A DNA stretch of 64,000 bases from Pegea sp. RAD2-039. Taxonomy: Eukaryota > Chordata > Thaliacea > Salpida > Salpidae. This document shows positions 46,380 to 59,479 of the stretch, piece by piece (position 1 is the stretch's first letter; the number at the start of each line of letters is the position of its first letter). Below the pieces are notes generated by a model, which had not been told where the DNA came from, did no database searches, and saw only the letters and a list, made by a program, of their open reading frames with translations. The stretch covers positions 186,001 through 250,000 of the forward strand of contig JAQGEQ010000162.1 of assembly GCA_034620365.1 (NCBI GenBank), in the 5' to 3' direction. The translations under genes and the position numbers were made by a program.

Positions 46380-48990
46380 CTAATTTTCTACCGTTTGCCT
46401 TTGATTGATCATCCACATTGTGAAACTTGCATTTAAGAGCTTTCTTAGAAGTTTCAGCAGCTGGAGATACTTCAACAGGAGGCTTAGTAGAGTTCTTAGT
46501 TGTTTCTTTACAATCATGGAAATCTTCTCGACTTTGGCTGAAACCTGTTCAAATAAATTTCAATATATTTTAATTTGCTAAATATCAATTTCCTTTTTTG
46601 TTACGTTTTTTAAAAAGTAAAAAGCAGTTTGAGCCCAAAACCATCTCTTCCTGGCTAATAACCTTCTTGGCTAACAACCTTTCTTCCTGCTTCACAACAT
46701 CTCCCATTATGACTTAAAGGACACTTTTCAATCTCTTTTTAAATACAAACAAAATTTTATTCTAAGCTTATACTTAACAACCTCTAAACAATTTTCATAC
46801 AAACTATATTTTAAAACTAATTAAACTAAAATACATGAAAAACAATGTAAGATTTATTACACAATATAAACTAACCAAAATTAAGAACCTAATCATTCAA
46901 AATTAATAATACTTGAAATAAAAGTGCTTTAAGTAATAAATATTGAATAAAAGATTATGCAATTGAATGATTTATCAGATACTAAAAAGTGTTTGTAGCA
47001 ATAAAGTTAAACCTTTTTCAATGAAGCTAATAGCCAATGTTAATTGTTGTTATTAACACTTTACCAACAAACTCTAATACAAACTTTGATCAAATGAAAA
47101 AAACAATTAAAATAATTAATCTGATCCCAAATGCATTCAAATCAAGATACCTTAGTGAATAGTATAAGAAATAATTCTGAAAGATCAGTTAGATTTAGAT
47201 AATTACATAAGCTCTTCATCTACATTCAAAAATTCAAGAAAAAATATTAAAGATTAGTAACAATAGTTTGAAAAGAGTGTAAAACGACTGCCTATAGGCA
47301 AATGATATAATAATCTTATGTCTTGGAATTATAGTATTTTCTTAGATTGCATAACAGCAGTTTACATTAAAGAAGGTTTGCACAGTTTTAAATTTTACTA
47401 AATAATAGCTAGTTTATATAGTTTTAAGGCTATTAACCTACTTTAGATAAAATTGAAAGGTTGCAGACAGGGATAGAACATCTTTATTTTCAAGCCGTCT
47501 ACTTAAAATCTTAGTTTAATTTGCAACTAGAAGCAAAAACTTACTTTAAGCATATTTACATCTTTTTAATTAAACTTTTAATTGTTTTCATGCTAAAAAT
47601 AAATAAGAAAATTTGTTTTCAATCAAAATAGACTGTTACAAGAAGTTTAGCTCGATTTTTAGCAGCCAAAGATTTTTCCTGTAAATAACCAAAAGTTAAA
47701 AGTTTTTAGTTCAAATAAACTATTAAAGTTTATACACTTTATTGTTATAAAGTTGGTAAAAATTTATATTCAAATATTATAAACTTGTTGGTTAATTAAT
47801 ATCGAATACATAACTTAATCATATAATTTGTAAATAGTTTGTCATCAAAGTTGATTTGTCAATGTTTCCAGAATTCTCGTTACCTAAAAATTCTCAATCG
47901 AAAAAAATTAGATATAGAAGAAAATAACTACTTTCAAAAGTTTGACTTGCTGAGATGAAAGGAGTTATTTTAGGTGAGATTGAGTTTTGATGAAATCGAT
48001 TCCCTGATGAAAATGACTCAACTAATCAGTCGATCTAGTTGGATTTCAAAAACTATAGGAGGATTCCACTATCAACCAATTTCATATTTTGATTAAGTGG
48101 CTTGACTGCCTTCTAGGATTTAAACACTTTAATATATTAATTAGATTAGGAAGTGATTTAGAGTCAATGGTTTTTTGACCATTTGAAGAGAGAGCAGTGA
48201 GAAGGTTGTTATGTTTAGATACGCTAACAGTTGTATGCTAGTTGATCGTGTGATCAGCTAATGTTGTGTTTATAGCTGCAAGATTTTTATCAGTAGCATA
48301 CTAAGCTGATGAATTCTATAGCGCCTCTACTGGTTTATTGTTTTGGTCTTTATGCTTCGTTGCTTAGAAATGATTTCTGTGTCACGTGTTTAACAATTGT
48401 TTACAAAAACAGTTTCATATTTTGTGCCTGAAATAACCAAATGTTTTACAAGATTTTGTTGCAATCGAAGCAGCGTTTTCGGGTTGATGAAACATATGAT
48501 GTTTATGACATCAGCAATTAAAAAAAAGCTTAGAGAAGAGTTTTACATCAACAATGTAATGGGAATAGAAGAAAGACTAATGATATCACTAGTGGAGAGT
48601 GCTAGAAATTGTTGTAAAATGTTGAAGAAGTCATCAGTTGTTGTAAAAATGTTTACTTCCAATGTTAATTCAGAAACTAATATAAGAAAATTTCTAATGA
48701 CTCATATAAAGGTTTAGAAATTAAGAAACTAAATCACAAAACATGAAACCATATCTGTTACTGAAACAGAGTAGAGTTGTATAATTTTAAATGTTTATGA
48801 AAATGTAGTTTTATATAAACCTAAAAACTGTAGTCGAACATTTACTCAAAGTAATTGTTTTTTTTTGTTTTGATTACGAATAACAGAAAAAATTTAAAGG
48901 CCTTTGCGGCAGTTTGAGTTTATAAGAACTTACTCTAAAATTACTCGAAATAAATAAACATTTTAGTACATTTAAAACCCTTGAATTACA
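46380..48990. repeat. Alpha block copy 5
   Basis: Contains the candidate exon copies: 46390-46545, with a changed context, and 46625-46730, frameshifted by the 16-bp duplication. Then follow motifs at 46970, 47465, 48240 and 48400. It ends soon after 'aaaggcctttgcggcagttt' (48896), skipping the right alpha third. Confidence 0.7.
48397..48717 (+). pseudogene. FTKTVSYF-type open frame, longest alpha copy (106 codons)
   Basis: Reads FTKTVSYFVPEITKCFTRF, then FGLMKHMMFMTSAIKKKLRE, FYINNVMGIEERLM, SLVESARNCCKMLKKS, VKMFTSNVNSET and a stop. It has no ATG near its left end. Between this copy and 51168 several differences are synonymous (TTC/TTT, GTG/GTA, TCA/TCT). In other alpha copies the frame is cut or shifted (2667, 38008, 32640). 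It is probably the fossil of an exon. No domain recognised, and other frames of the same stretch are also fairly open. Confidence 0.3.
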
Positions 48991-49499
48991 AACTTTAAAT
49001 TTATCAATTCAATATTTAGTTTTGTAACATTTTATAAACAACTAAAAATAGTATGACTCTAAAACGTCATTTAAAAAAAATAAGTTAAATTAACATTAAA
49101 TAACCAATAATAAAACACAGAATCATCATATTTATGTAAACTATGATTTTGATATATATAAACCAAAACATAAAACTAAATTGCCTGAATAATAAATTTA
49201 GTTAAATATAAAAATGGTTCAAAACTAAATGACAATTTTTTAAGAAGTTGATACGAATTATCTGCCTAAAAGAAGAAGTAGTAAGATTAATTATTTAAAA
49301 TTTATATGTTTGTCATTTAAAGTTATTAAGACAAGTGAAGTTATATTAGCTTTTAATTGAAAAAAGCTGTTTATTTAAATTAAAAAACTAAGCACTGATA
49401 TGCTAAAGTCTTCATTTTAAATTATATCTTTTTCTATTGGATTGAACCTAGTAATAAATTGTTGGTTAAAAAGATTTTTAATTTGAATTTATTTTTATT

Positions 49500-52400
49500 A
49501 TAAAGCTCTCATAAGTTAGGAACTGGTTTTTTCATTTGTCTTACTACTTTTAATAATAGAATTACTCTTTTAAAACATCAAACTGAAACACTGATGACTT
49601 GGAAAAATTTGCGATAAATGACCGTGAAATATTCTTAAACTAAGATTTCAAATAGTTCTTAAAACTATCAAAAGATTCCACTATCAACCAAATCCTTATT
49701 TTGATTGAGTGGCTTGCCTGCCTTCTAAAATTTAAACACTTTAATATATTAATTAGATTAGGAAGTGATTTAGAGTCAATGGTTTTCTTGACAATTTATA
49801 AAGTAAACACTAAATTTAATTCAATTATATGTTTTATTTAATGAATTTTCTCATCCATCTGATTATATCTAATTATACGATTGTATACAACGAGAAATCT
49901 ATACAAAAAATTCATTTCAACATCAATAAATAGAATATTCATCATTTACCAAATATAAAACCTCATTTTCTATTCTAATACTATCGAATTTTCTTATCAA
50001 GCTTTAGTTAATAGACCTTGTCAAAAAAATTGTGTTTGTCTCAACTTTTCGCTAAGGACACTTTTTCAATGGTAGTGTATCAAAGTAGAATGTAAGACGT
50101 AAAGGAAAAAAATGTTTATGTTAATGAAAGGCTAAAAGTAAAAGTGACAATCTGAATATTATAAAGATGAAACCATCGATTTTGGCACACACATTTGTGA
50201 ATGAACAAGCTATTGCAACAAACGCACATCTGGCTGCAATGTGATTAATATTTGATGATCGTGGAACTATTATTTATCCAGTTGTTTTCTTGCTTCATCT
50301 GCAGAACAAATTTTTGTTTTTGTACTCAAAATTTGATAAGTCTTTATTATTATTTTGATGTTTTGTAAATAAATAAAAACATTTTCTTCAATCTAAAGAT
50401 AAAAATTCAAATTATTTAAAAATTAAAAAACAATTTCTGGATTTTGTGTTTGTAAAACTGAAATAAGTGAAATCAGGAAAAATTTTATTGGTCATTTAAA
50501 GCTGTTTTCTCATTTGGTAAAAGCAATAATAGAAAACAAACAAACGAAAATTTGAGAAAACAACGTTTATTATTGGATCATAAATTTTTAGATTTATTAC
50601 AAAAATCATTTTATAACAGTTTCTTGTAGTCTTAAATCAAAAAGCTTTTATTTATTTCAAGTTGAATTATTTATATTTACTTCTAACAAAAATAATTTTT
50701 TTAAAAACTAATAAAATTACTCTTTTAAAACATGAAACTGAAACACTAATGATTTTGAAAAAATTTGCGATAAATGACCGTGAAATATTCTTAAACTAAG
50801 ATTTCAAATAGTTCTTAAAACTATCAAAACATTCCATTATCAACCAAATCTCTATTTTGATTAAGTGGCTTGCTTGCCTTATAAAATTTAAACACTTTAA
50901 TATTTTAATCAGATTAGGAAGTGATTTAAAGCCAATGGTTTTTTCGACAATTTGAAGAAAGAACCATGAGACAGTTGTTATGTTTAGATACGCTAACAGT
51001 TGTATGCTAGTTGATCATGTGATCAGCTAATGTTGTGTTTATAGCTGCAAGATTTTTATCAGTAGCATAGTAAGCTGATGAATTCTATAGCGCCACTACT
51101 GGTTGCTATTGTTTTGGTCGCTATGCTTCGTTGCTTACAAATGATTTCTGTGTCACGTGTTTAACAATTGTTTACAAAAACTGTTTCATATTTTGTGCCT
51201 GAAATAACCAAGTGTTTTACAAGATTTTGTTGCAATCGAAGCAGCGTTTTTGGGTTGATGAAACATATGATGTTTATGACATCAGCAATTAAAAAAAAGC
51301 TTAGAGAAGAGTTTTACATCAACAATGTAATGGGACTAGAAGAAAAACAAATGGTATCTCTAGTAGAGAGTGCTAGAAGTTGTTGTAGAATGTTTTAGAA
51401 GACTTTAGTTGTTGTAGAAATGTTTACTTCCAATGTTAATTCAGAAACTATTATAAGAAAATTTCTAATGAGTCATATAAAGGTTTAGAAATTAAGAAAC
51501 TAAATCACAAAACATAAAACCCTATCTATTACTGAATCAGAATACAGTTGTATAATTTTAAATGTTTATGAAAATGTAGTTTTATATAAACCTAAATATT
51601 GTAGTCGAACATTTACTCAAAGTAATTGTTTTGTTGGTTTTGATTACGAATAACAGAAACAATTTAAAGGCCTTTGCGGCAGTTTAAGTTTAAAAGAACT
51701 TGATCTATAAATAAGAAAGAAAGCAATTTATTTTGTAGTAAGCAAATCAGTTAGCAATTTCAGAAGCTTTTGATTATAGAAAAAAATTGGAAATTTTGAA
51801 TTTTTATACTTGCTTATAGTTAACTTCAGCAACGCAACTGACAAAAAGATAGATTACAACAAAGAATGGTGCTCCGGTTGTCATTTTAGGGAAATACACT
51901 CTCAAAACTCTCATAGGTCTTATCAAAAATAGTTCATTAAAAACCTCAAAAAAAGATAAAATATCCTCACTATCCAAGTCTAATATACCAATCTTACAAG
52001 CAATTTGATTATCTTAACAAGTAGAACCGACTTGAAGATTTTGCATGATAATAACATCAAGTATCTATCCACCGACTTGGAATCTACAGTAAGACTCTCT
52101 CGTATGGCTTACAAGCAACAAATGAAAAAATATGTTTAAAGTTAGTTGATAAAAGCTTTGAAAACTTATCAAAGATGATCCTACAAATATTTGAAAGACT
52201 AAAGAAAATAATTTCAAAAGCTTCATCTCACCAACAAGACTTTATGAAACGACTTCACGAGAAACGCTGAGAAAATAATTCAAAAACACAAAATTCATCA
52301 TAATATGATTTTATTAAACTTTTTCTTCAATATAGAAGAAGTGAAACAAAAAATCGAGTTGAGAATAAAGTTGTCTTATAATTAAAATAAAAACTTCCCA

Positions 52401-52900
52401 ATTAGTCTTTGCTTTCTCGTTTTTGTTATCAAAGCCATCTTTGTGGATTTACAAAACATTGTTGCACCTAAAAATTAGTAGATGACATCAAAATACTTTT
52501 GATTTTACAAACCTTGTTTTATAAAAGATAAACAAAAGTTGTAAAAAATATTTTTGATAAACAATAATCTGTAAAACTTCAGACTACTTCTACACTAATT
52601 ATTTTTAATCATTATTTTAAATGAGATAAAACAAACCGAATGAGAGTTTCTCATAGTATTTCAGTTCTTACATCAGCAACATACTCTTCAGTATTAAAAA
52701 ATTATGTTCAATTCTTAACCTTCATTTAATTATAGTTTGTTTTAGCCATCGCAAGTTTTTTCCTGTGTATACAGCTTCAATAATTCAATTAAATACAGCT
52801 TTCCTAAGCTATTGCAATATTCAAGACAAGTTTTTATCTTGTGATTACTCATAAATTGTTAATTCCAATTAAATTAGATGTATAGGAAAAATATTTATAT
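49500..52900. repeat. Mosaic alpha-beta-alpha segment (alpha copy 6)
   Basis: An alpha piece (49505-49795) joins beta sequence at 'gacaatttataaagtaaac' (49795-50690). That beta part has its own deletion at 'ctgcagaacaaatttttg' (about 50305). It then joins alpha again at about 50700 and continues to 52870. The alpha landmark 'gaccgtgaaatattc' thus occurs twice, at 49620 and 50776. Confidence 0.7.
51168..51398 (+). pseudogene. FTKTVSYF-type open frame, 76 codons
   Basis: The same frame as at 48397 as far as SLVESARSCCRMF, where a stop replaces the continuing frame (ATGTTTTAG against ATGTTGAAG). Confidence 0.3.
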
Positions 52901-53009
52901 GCAAATGAAGGGCCAAATTAATCAATTAATGTGTATTAAGTGATATTTACAAATTAATTCTGTTTTTTTTTAAAATTATTTTAATTAATTATCTAAAAAT
53001 TTGGAAAAA

Positions 53010-53270
53010 GAAATGGGTCCAATATTACCGGTTAGGCTGTGACACTTATTTAGAGAAATGATCGGATGACTTTGTTAATATTCTGGTCAAAGTACTACAA
53101 TAGAGAAAATTGCCTAAAGAAATCAGGTAGAACATTGAACCAATTAGAATCAGAAAGAAGTTCGAACATCTGATCATAAAACAGTGTACACAGCTCCTAA
53201 CCTCATACCGTCTACCATCTCAAGCCTCCTAGTAGCTGGATTACAAGCGCACGCCACAACGCCCGGCGAA
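53010..53270 (-). ncRNA. 7SL/Alu-domain-like RNA gene, type 2, copy B (delta block)
   Basis: Nearly identical to 28286-28546, including the type 2 middle, both Alu-domain halves and the TTTCTTTTT end. Starts GCCGGGCG at 53267. The flanks are also duplicated (delta block), so it spread by segmental duplication rather than retroposition. Confidence 0.75.
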
Positions 53271-53289
53271 AATACGTTTTCGAAATAAT

Positions 53290-53331
53290 ATTTATACCTT
53301 TTTTCTTACAATAATATTTCTCCTTAAACAT
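53290..53331 (-). promoter_or_regulatory. PSE-like plus TATA box of type 2 RNA gene, copy B
   Basis: ATGTTTAAGGAGAAA at 53331-53317 and TATAAAT at 53296-53290, at -64 and -29 from 53267, matching the other delta copy. Confidence 0.65.
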
Positions 53332-53444
53332 CAATTTCCTAATTTCATTGCTTTTTGAATAATTACATAAATAAAAACTTGTTTTGTTCTTACTTATTTA
53401 ATACAAAGAAAACTCTTAACTAAATTGCTGTGTTAGGTTATCGC

Positions 53445-53685
53445 ACAGTTAGTACTTGGAAGCAGCTGTCATCAGACATTGTCATCTTAAGATCACTCGA
53501 GTTGTTTATATAAAAGTTGAACTCATCTAATATTGCCAACATTACCATTTATAAATTGTGATTTGTTTTCGTTTTGATAATATTAACTCTATAGGTATTA
53601 TTTGTGAAAATGTATGTTAACGAGAGCTACTCTCTTCAGGCATTGTGCCTCGCGTTTATTGTAATAAATAAATAAATAAATAGAC
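53445..53685 (+). repeat. Possible retroelement 3' end with tandem hairpins (delta copy 2)
   Basis: Copy of 28690-28955 with the same GAGAG/CTCTC and AGGCA/TGCCT hairpins and an (AATA)n tail one unit longer. Confidence 0.45.
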
Positions 53686-54159
53686 AAATGAATAATAGAA
53701 ATCTAGCAATTTTCGCTAAAGACTAAAAATAATTTTAGTTTAGTTTAATTTTAAAAACATTACCAGAAAACCACTGAATTATTTTTGTGAAATTTATAAT
53801 ATTTTAAATTTATTTTTGTAATTTTGAATTTAAGTTGAACATGAAACGTCAAAGAGAAACAAAACTTGTTTCTATTTTTGTATTTAGTTTGCTATTTTAA
53901 ATGTGATTAAGCTACATGCATTGAGTATAGTCAAATTTAAATATATCAGTTGACCAACTACAATTTTTGATCACAAAATACAGTTAAATAATGATAAAGT
54001 TGAATTCCTCTATTTAATCAAAGCTGATATTTTGGTTTACATTTTTTGATCACTTAATTCTATATTGGCTTCACTTTCAAAGCCATTAGTAGTCATCTAA
54101 CATTCTTAACGTATTATTGTAGTATCTGTTTTACTTATTAACTTTTACTGTATTGCTAA

Positions 54160-57150
54160 AGCAAATTGTACACATTTCATAATCAAGCTTTTTCTGGCTT
54201 ATACTTATAACTTCTAAAATTAAGTTTTGTTGATTGTATTTATGAGCTAAAGATACAAATTAAACTGAATTGAAAGATAACTCAAGAATTCATTAATTGT
54301 AGTTTTGTTATTACATTTAGATTTACTAAAATCTCACAAAAGATTAAACGATTTACACAAGGTATACACAAAGGATATACTAAATGAAATTAATTAAATG
54401 AGCTTCTTTTACTTTAGCTTTGATTACATAAAGATTTGTTGATAAAATCATTTCTTTCACTGACAAATAGTACAGATTTTCTAATATAGAGTAAACACTA
54501 AATTTTATTCAATTATAAGTTTTATTTAAATAATTTCCTCATTCATCTGATTACATCTGATTATACGATTGTATACAACAAGAAATTTATACAAAAATTC
54601 ATTTCAACATTAATTAATATAATATTCAACATATACCAAACATAAAACCTCATTTGCTATTCTAATGCATTTGAATTTTTTTATCAAGCTTTAGTTATTA
54701 CAGCTAGTCAAAAAAATTGTTTTTGTCCCAATTTGTCTGTCAGAACAATTTCAGTAGTAGCGTATCAAGGTAAAATGTATGACGTAAAGGAAAAAAGAAG
54801 TATATGCAAATGAAAGGTCAAAAGTAAAATCGACAAAATGAATATTATAAAGATGAAACCATCGACTTTGGCAGGCACGTTTGTGAATGAATAAGCTATT
54901 GCAACAAACACACATCTGGCTGCAATGTGATTGAGATTTAATGATCGTGGAACTATTATCTAGCTGTTTTCTTGCTTCATCTGCAGAATCGGTTTGTTTT
55001 GGTTCTCGAAAGATGTTGATGAAAGTCTTTAAACTTCACGTTCATCTGCAAAATAAAAAACTGTTTGTTAAACTGTTTGTAAACAAATTTTTGTTTTTGT
55101 ATTCAAAATTTGATACGTATTTATAATTATTTTGATGTTTTGTAAAATAATAAAAATATTTTCTTTAATCTAAAGATAAAAATTGAAATTATTTAAAAAT
55201 TGAAAAACAATTTGTGGAATTTGTGTTTTTAAAACTGAAATAAGTGAAATCAGGAAAAATTTTATTGGTCATTTAAAGCTGTTTTCTCATTTTATAAAAG
55301 CAATAATAGAAAACAAACGAAAATTTGAGGAAAAAACGCTTATTATTGGATCACAAATTTTTACAATTATTACAGAAATCATTTTATAAAAGTTTCTTGT
55401 AGTCTTAAATCAAAAAGCTTTTATTTATTTCAAGTTGAATAATTTATATTTACTTATAACAAAAAAACTTTGCAACAAAGTAGCAACATGAAAGTAGTGA
55501 CTTTGAAGTCAAAGTATTTAGCATTCAAATGCAATTCTTCGTTGATATTAGATGTTTGCTGGAGTCTTTCAAGATAAGATTATAAGAGGACTGCATTAAA
55601 ACAACAAATATTTTAATGAAAATCAATGAAACCTGAATAAACTACAGCAACTGAAAAAGTTTAGATTTTCTCTTGTTACATTCAGACATACTTATTAGCT
55701 GACATTTGTCTAAATAGTCCAAATATCTTCATCATCTACCTGATAAGTAAGATCAAGTCTTAACAAACAAATCTATTAATCTTTTATTTACAAATTATCT
55801 GATAAGTAACATATTTTTTAGAAAGATCTCTTTGTTGAAATCTTTATATTGTACCATAATATTTAAGTTTGCTTCAAATCTTAGAAAAAGATTCGTAGAT
55901 ATCAGAATTCTACTGGAATCTATAAATACAGAGAAAACCAACAAATAATGTAAATGATTTAAATTCGAAATAACCTGAACAAACAACAGCAGCTGAAATC
56001 TGATTTTATTATTTTGTATTTAGACATTCTCATCAGCCGAGATTTTTCAATCGATCAGATCATCCACCATTAATTACAAAAGCTTTATATTTTACCAACA
56101 AATCCAGTAATTTTCAATTTACAAGTTTTTTTTTCATATAGTCAGTTGTGTAACTCAAAATTTTTATCAAAATTTAAACTTGTAGCTGATGATATAAATA
56201 GTTAAAAATGAGATTCAGTTTTTGCTAAGAGTTGTTTATTATTTGAAACTGACCAGCAAAGTTTGAACATTAGAAGAAAAATTTGGTTTCTTCGATTCTC
56301 TATCCAAAATCTCATCGAATTAAGGGTAAGTAGTTGTACTCTCATGTGACCTACAAAACTCAAATTTTAGGATTCTGTGAAGAAAATCAATCATTAAAAT
56401 AAATCACAAGATAGTTCTGTAGTAACAACTTACCTGACAGATTTTGCAAGACATGTTTCTAAATCTCATCAACTGTGCTCCACTTTGTACAGAAAGATTT
56501 GTAAATATCAGATGTTTAATAGATTATAAAAGCAAAAAGTTAAAAACGGAAAATTCAACAAAGATCAACAAGTTCATATATCTTCATCAACTCCAGTATT
56601 GTGGAAAAAGTAGCTTCCAAATCTCTCAGAAATTTCATTGATATTCAATCTAATGGAAAATAAAAAATCAAAATAAGTTGATTATTTCAAAAGATTAGTT
56701 ATCAGTTATAGTTTTACAGTTGTACCATCATGAAAAATATTTTCTGTTTAAGAAACAACTCAAAGAAGTTATCTAAACTTGACAAAAAGGTGAGGAGAAA
56801 TAGTGAGATATCTTGGTTAATCTTATGATATTTTTATTGAATTTGTAATTAAGAGTTTTTCTTAGTTACTTCATCTTATAATAAAAAATTAAATCTAAAA
56901 ACAAATTTTAATGGCAGTGGAAGATTATGAAGAATCTATTATTGATTATTTTCTTAAAGAAAAAACGGTTTGTTGGACGTCTGTAATTGATATTTATGAG
57001 ATATTAATTTTCATCGAAAATTATGTCTGTATTTGATTGAGAAAATTATTAATTTCCATCAAGGATTTAAATCAGTTAACTTTAAATGGCAATTTAAAGT
57101 TTAAATTAGACGAAAAGTAATATTTCTATGTGATATTATCTAAGTTGATG
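54160..57150. repeat. Beta block copy 4, most complete
   Basis: Contains every beta landmark in order without the tandem duplication seen at 8.8-11.4 kb or the deletion at 30367. It includes minus-strand exon-like motifs at about 55500-55720 (SECNKRKSK type), 55890-56050 (DSSRILISTN type) and 56245-56370 (EFCRS type). Flows straight into gamma copy 4. Confidence 0.78.
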
Positions 57151-57185
57151 GATCAAGTCTTTTCTAGGTAATTTTTGGTTAATAG

Positions 57186-57326
57186 TTTTTGGAACATGTT
57201 GATGTTTTAGTATTCTGGACTATGTTGGAAAACCTGCCTTTCTTCACAAGTATAAAGTTCCAAAGGATGAAACATCACTGTGAATCTTCATCATGTGATT
57301 TCTCAAATTATATTCAAAACTTTTAA
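57186..57326 (+). CDS. Small open frame, gamma block copy 4
   Basis: Same frame as 11974-12117 (FLEHVDVLVFWTMLEN ... FSNYIQNF) ending at TAA. There is no ATG at the expected start (a TAG precedes), so if real it would need an upstream exon. Confidence 0.2.
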   Translation, partial: FLEHVDVLVFWTMLENLPFFTSIKFQRMKHHCESSSCDFSNYIQNF

Positions 57327-57704
57327 TTCAAATATTATTTGTTTTTTTTTTAAATCTAAGATTAGTTTGAGCTTTGTGTTTTTACAAGTTATTCGTAAAT
57401 AATTTTGGCAAATTTTCAAATTGATGTTGCGCAATGAATGTTGTTTATTGATTTATTTGATGTATTCTTACATCATCAACCAAAAAATTCTTTTCAAACT
57501 TCGTTATCTTCTATCTTGAAAAGTTTTGTAGATTTTACAATTTTTGATTTAATCTCAGAAGTTGTGTTTTGTAACTCACACTTGTTCATTGAGAATGCAT
57601 AAAAGAAAGATCAAAGTTTTTATTTGAATGACTTTAATATAAATTATTCACATTAATTATCTATCACTCTTTTAACTACATGATTACAGTTTCTTTTTAA
57701 ACTT

Positions 57705-57752
<48 letters not shown>

Positions 57753-58163
57753 TAATTTCCAAACACATTCAACATGATTGTATTGTTCTTATTATTGATT
57801 CCTTAGGTTAACTGTTTAATGCAGTCTATTTGCTCAAAAAGTTTGCTTCTCTAAATACATCTTTGAATTCCTTGTTTTACAATTCCTTGTTCACTTTACA
57901 ATTCTCTGTTTAATTTCTAACACTGATTTAGTCCAAAAACAGAAATTAAATTTTTGTCATATTTGGATAAATATGGAAAACATATTACATTTTTTAAACT
58001 AACAGAAATGGACCCTGAAAATATTTATTTATCTTTTCAAAATGGAAAATTGCTTTTTGCATTGTTTTTTTGCATTTTTTCAAAAGTCTGAAATTACAAA
58101 GGTAACAAATATATGCAAAAATTAATAGATAATTTTTAAATAAATTATTTAAAAATTGAAAAA

Positions 58164-58441
58164 GAAATGGGTCCAATCTTATTGATTATGCTGTGACACT
58201 TGTTTAGATGTATTGATGGGGATATAGAATGTAAGAGACCCCTGTCGAAGCATCACAATGCAGAGAACTAACTGAGGATATTTGAGAATCTAGCAAGCTA
58301 GACAGAACTATAGAGAATTATCATAAAGCTGCAAGAATACTCGACAACCATACAGTGCACACAGCTTCTAACCTCATACCGTCCACCATCTCAAGCCTCC
58401 TAGCAACTGGATTACAAGCGCACGCCACAACGCCCGGCGAA
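58164..58441 (-). ncRNA. 7SL/Alu-domain-like RNA gene, type 1, copy D
   Basis: Full-length type 1 copy starting GCCGGGCG at 58438, with the 3' end GCATAATC (changed from GCCTAACC) and a TTTCTTTTT terminator. The ATGTTTAAGCAGAAA element stands at 58488-58502, the usual -64 to -50. Confidence 0.73.
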
Positions 58442-59479
58442 GGAAGTTTATAAAATTAAAATTTAAACTTTGTTTTTGATGATTATTTTTCTGCTTAAAC
58501 ATTATTTACCGAATTTTTTAGCCTATCTTTTAAGAAAACACTTTTAAAAATAATTTTTATTCATAATTGTTTATTATTTAAACTTGTTATTTTAAGTTAA
58601 TTGAAGTCAAGCAACTATTATTAAGTTTGTAAAATTTTTTTTATTTTAAATTTTACCAAAAAAATTTTAAAACTTTTTATCAACCTTTTAAAATTTCAGC
58701 ATTTAAGGTGCATTGGTAAATACAAGTTTAATTACTGAATTTGGCAACATTTTTTTAATTAAAATCTAATTAAATTTATCAAAAAGTTGATTTGCTCTGT
58801 TTTATGAAAGCTGATAATTTATCTAACTCTTATTTATCAACTAATTTCACAATTTAGTTCATTTCACTGAGCAATCAGTATTCATTTAACAATTTTTTAA
58901 CCCAAAATTCCTTTAGTATTCCTTCTGTTTAACTTATTCACTATTACTTACTCAATACAGCAATTTTTACACATTTTATAAATAAGCTTGTTCTTTCTAT
59001 TACTAAAAATTTGATAATTAAGTTAATTTGATTTTTACTTATGTATATTATTTACAGTTTAAACTAAAATTAAATTTAACTATTTCTTTCATTAGATGCA
59101 TTTTTTTATGGAAATGTCACCTTAACTAGCTTCACTGAAAAATACTAAAGAGTACTTATTTTAAAGTAAATTCTAATTTGATTCAACTATTTGTTTTATT
59201 TAGAATCATCTCATTCATCTGATTTTACGATCATATACAACGAAAAAATCTATACAAGAAAAATAATTTCAATATCAATTACTAAAAATCATTCAACGTA
59301 ACAGTCTTGATAAAGTGAAGTTGGTTTGCCTACATTTTAAATATGCCTTTTGTGTTAAATTAAATGTAAGACTATTTTGTTGATTGAAAAGTTTACAAAA
59401 ATAATTATAGCAACTTGATTCTATTAATTAAAAAGTTTTATTATTAAACAATTAGTATTTGTAATATTGTAGAAATATA

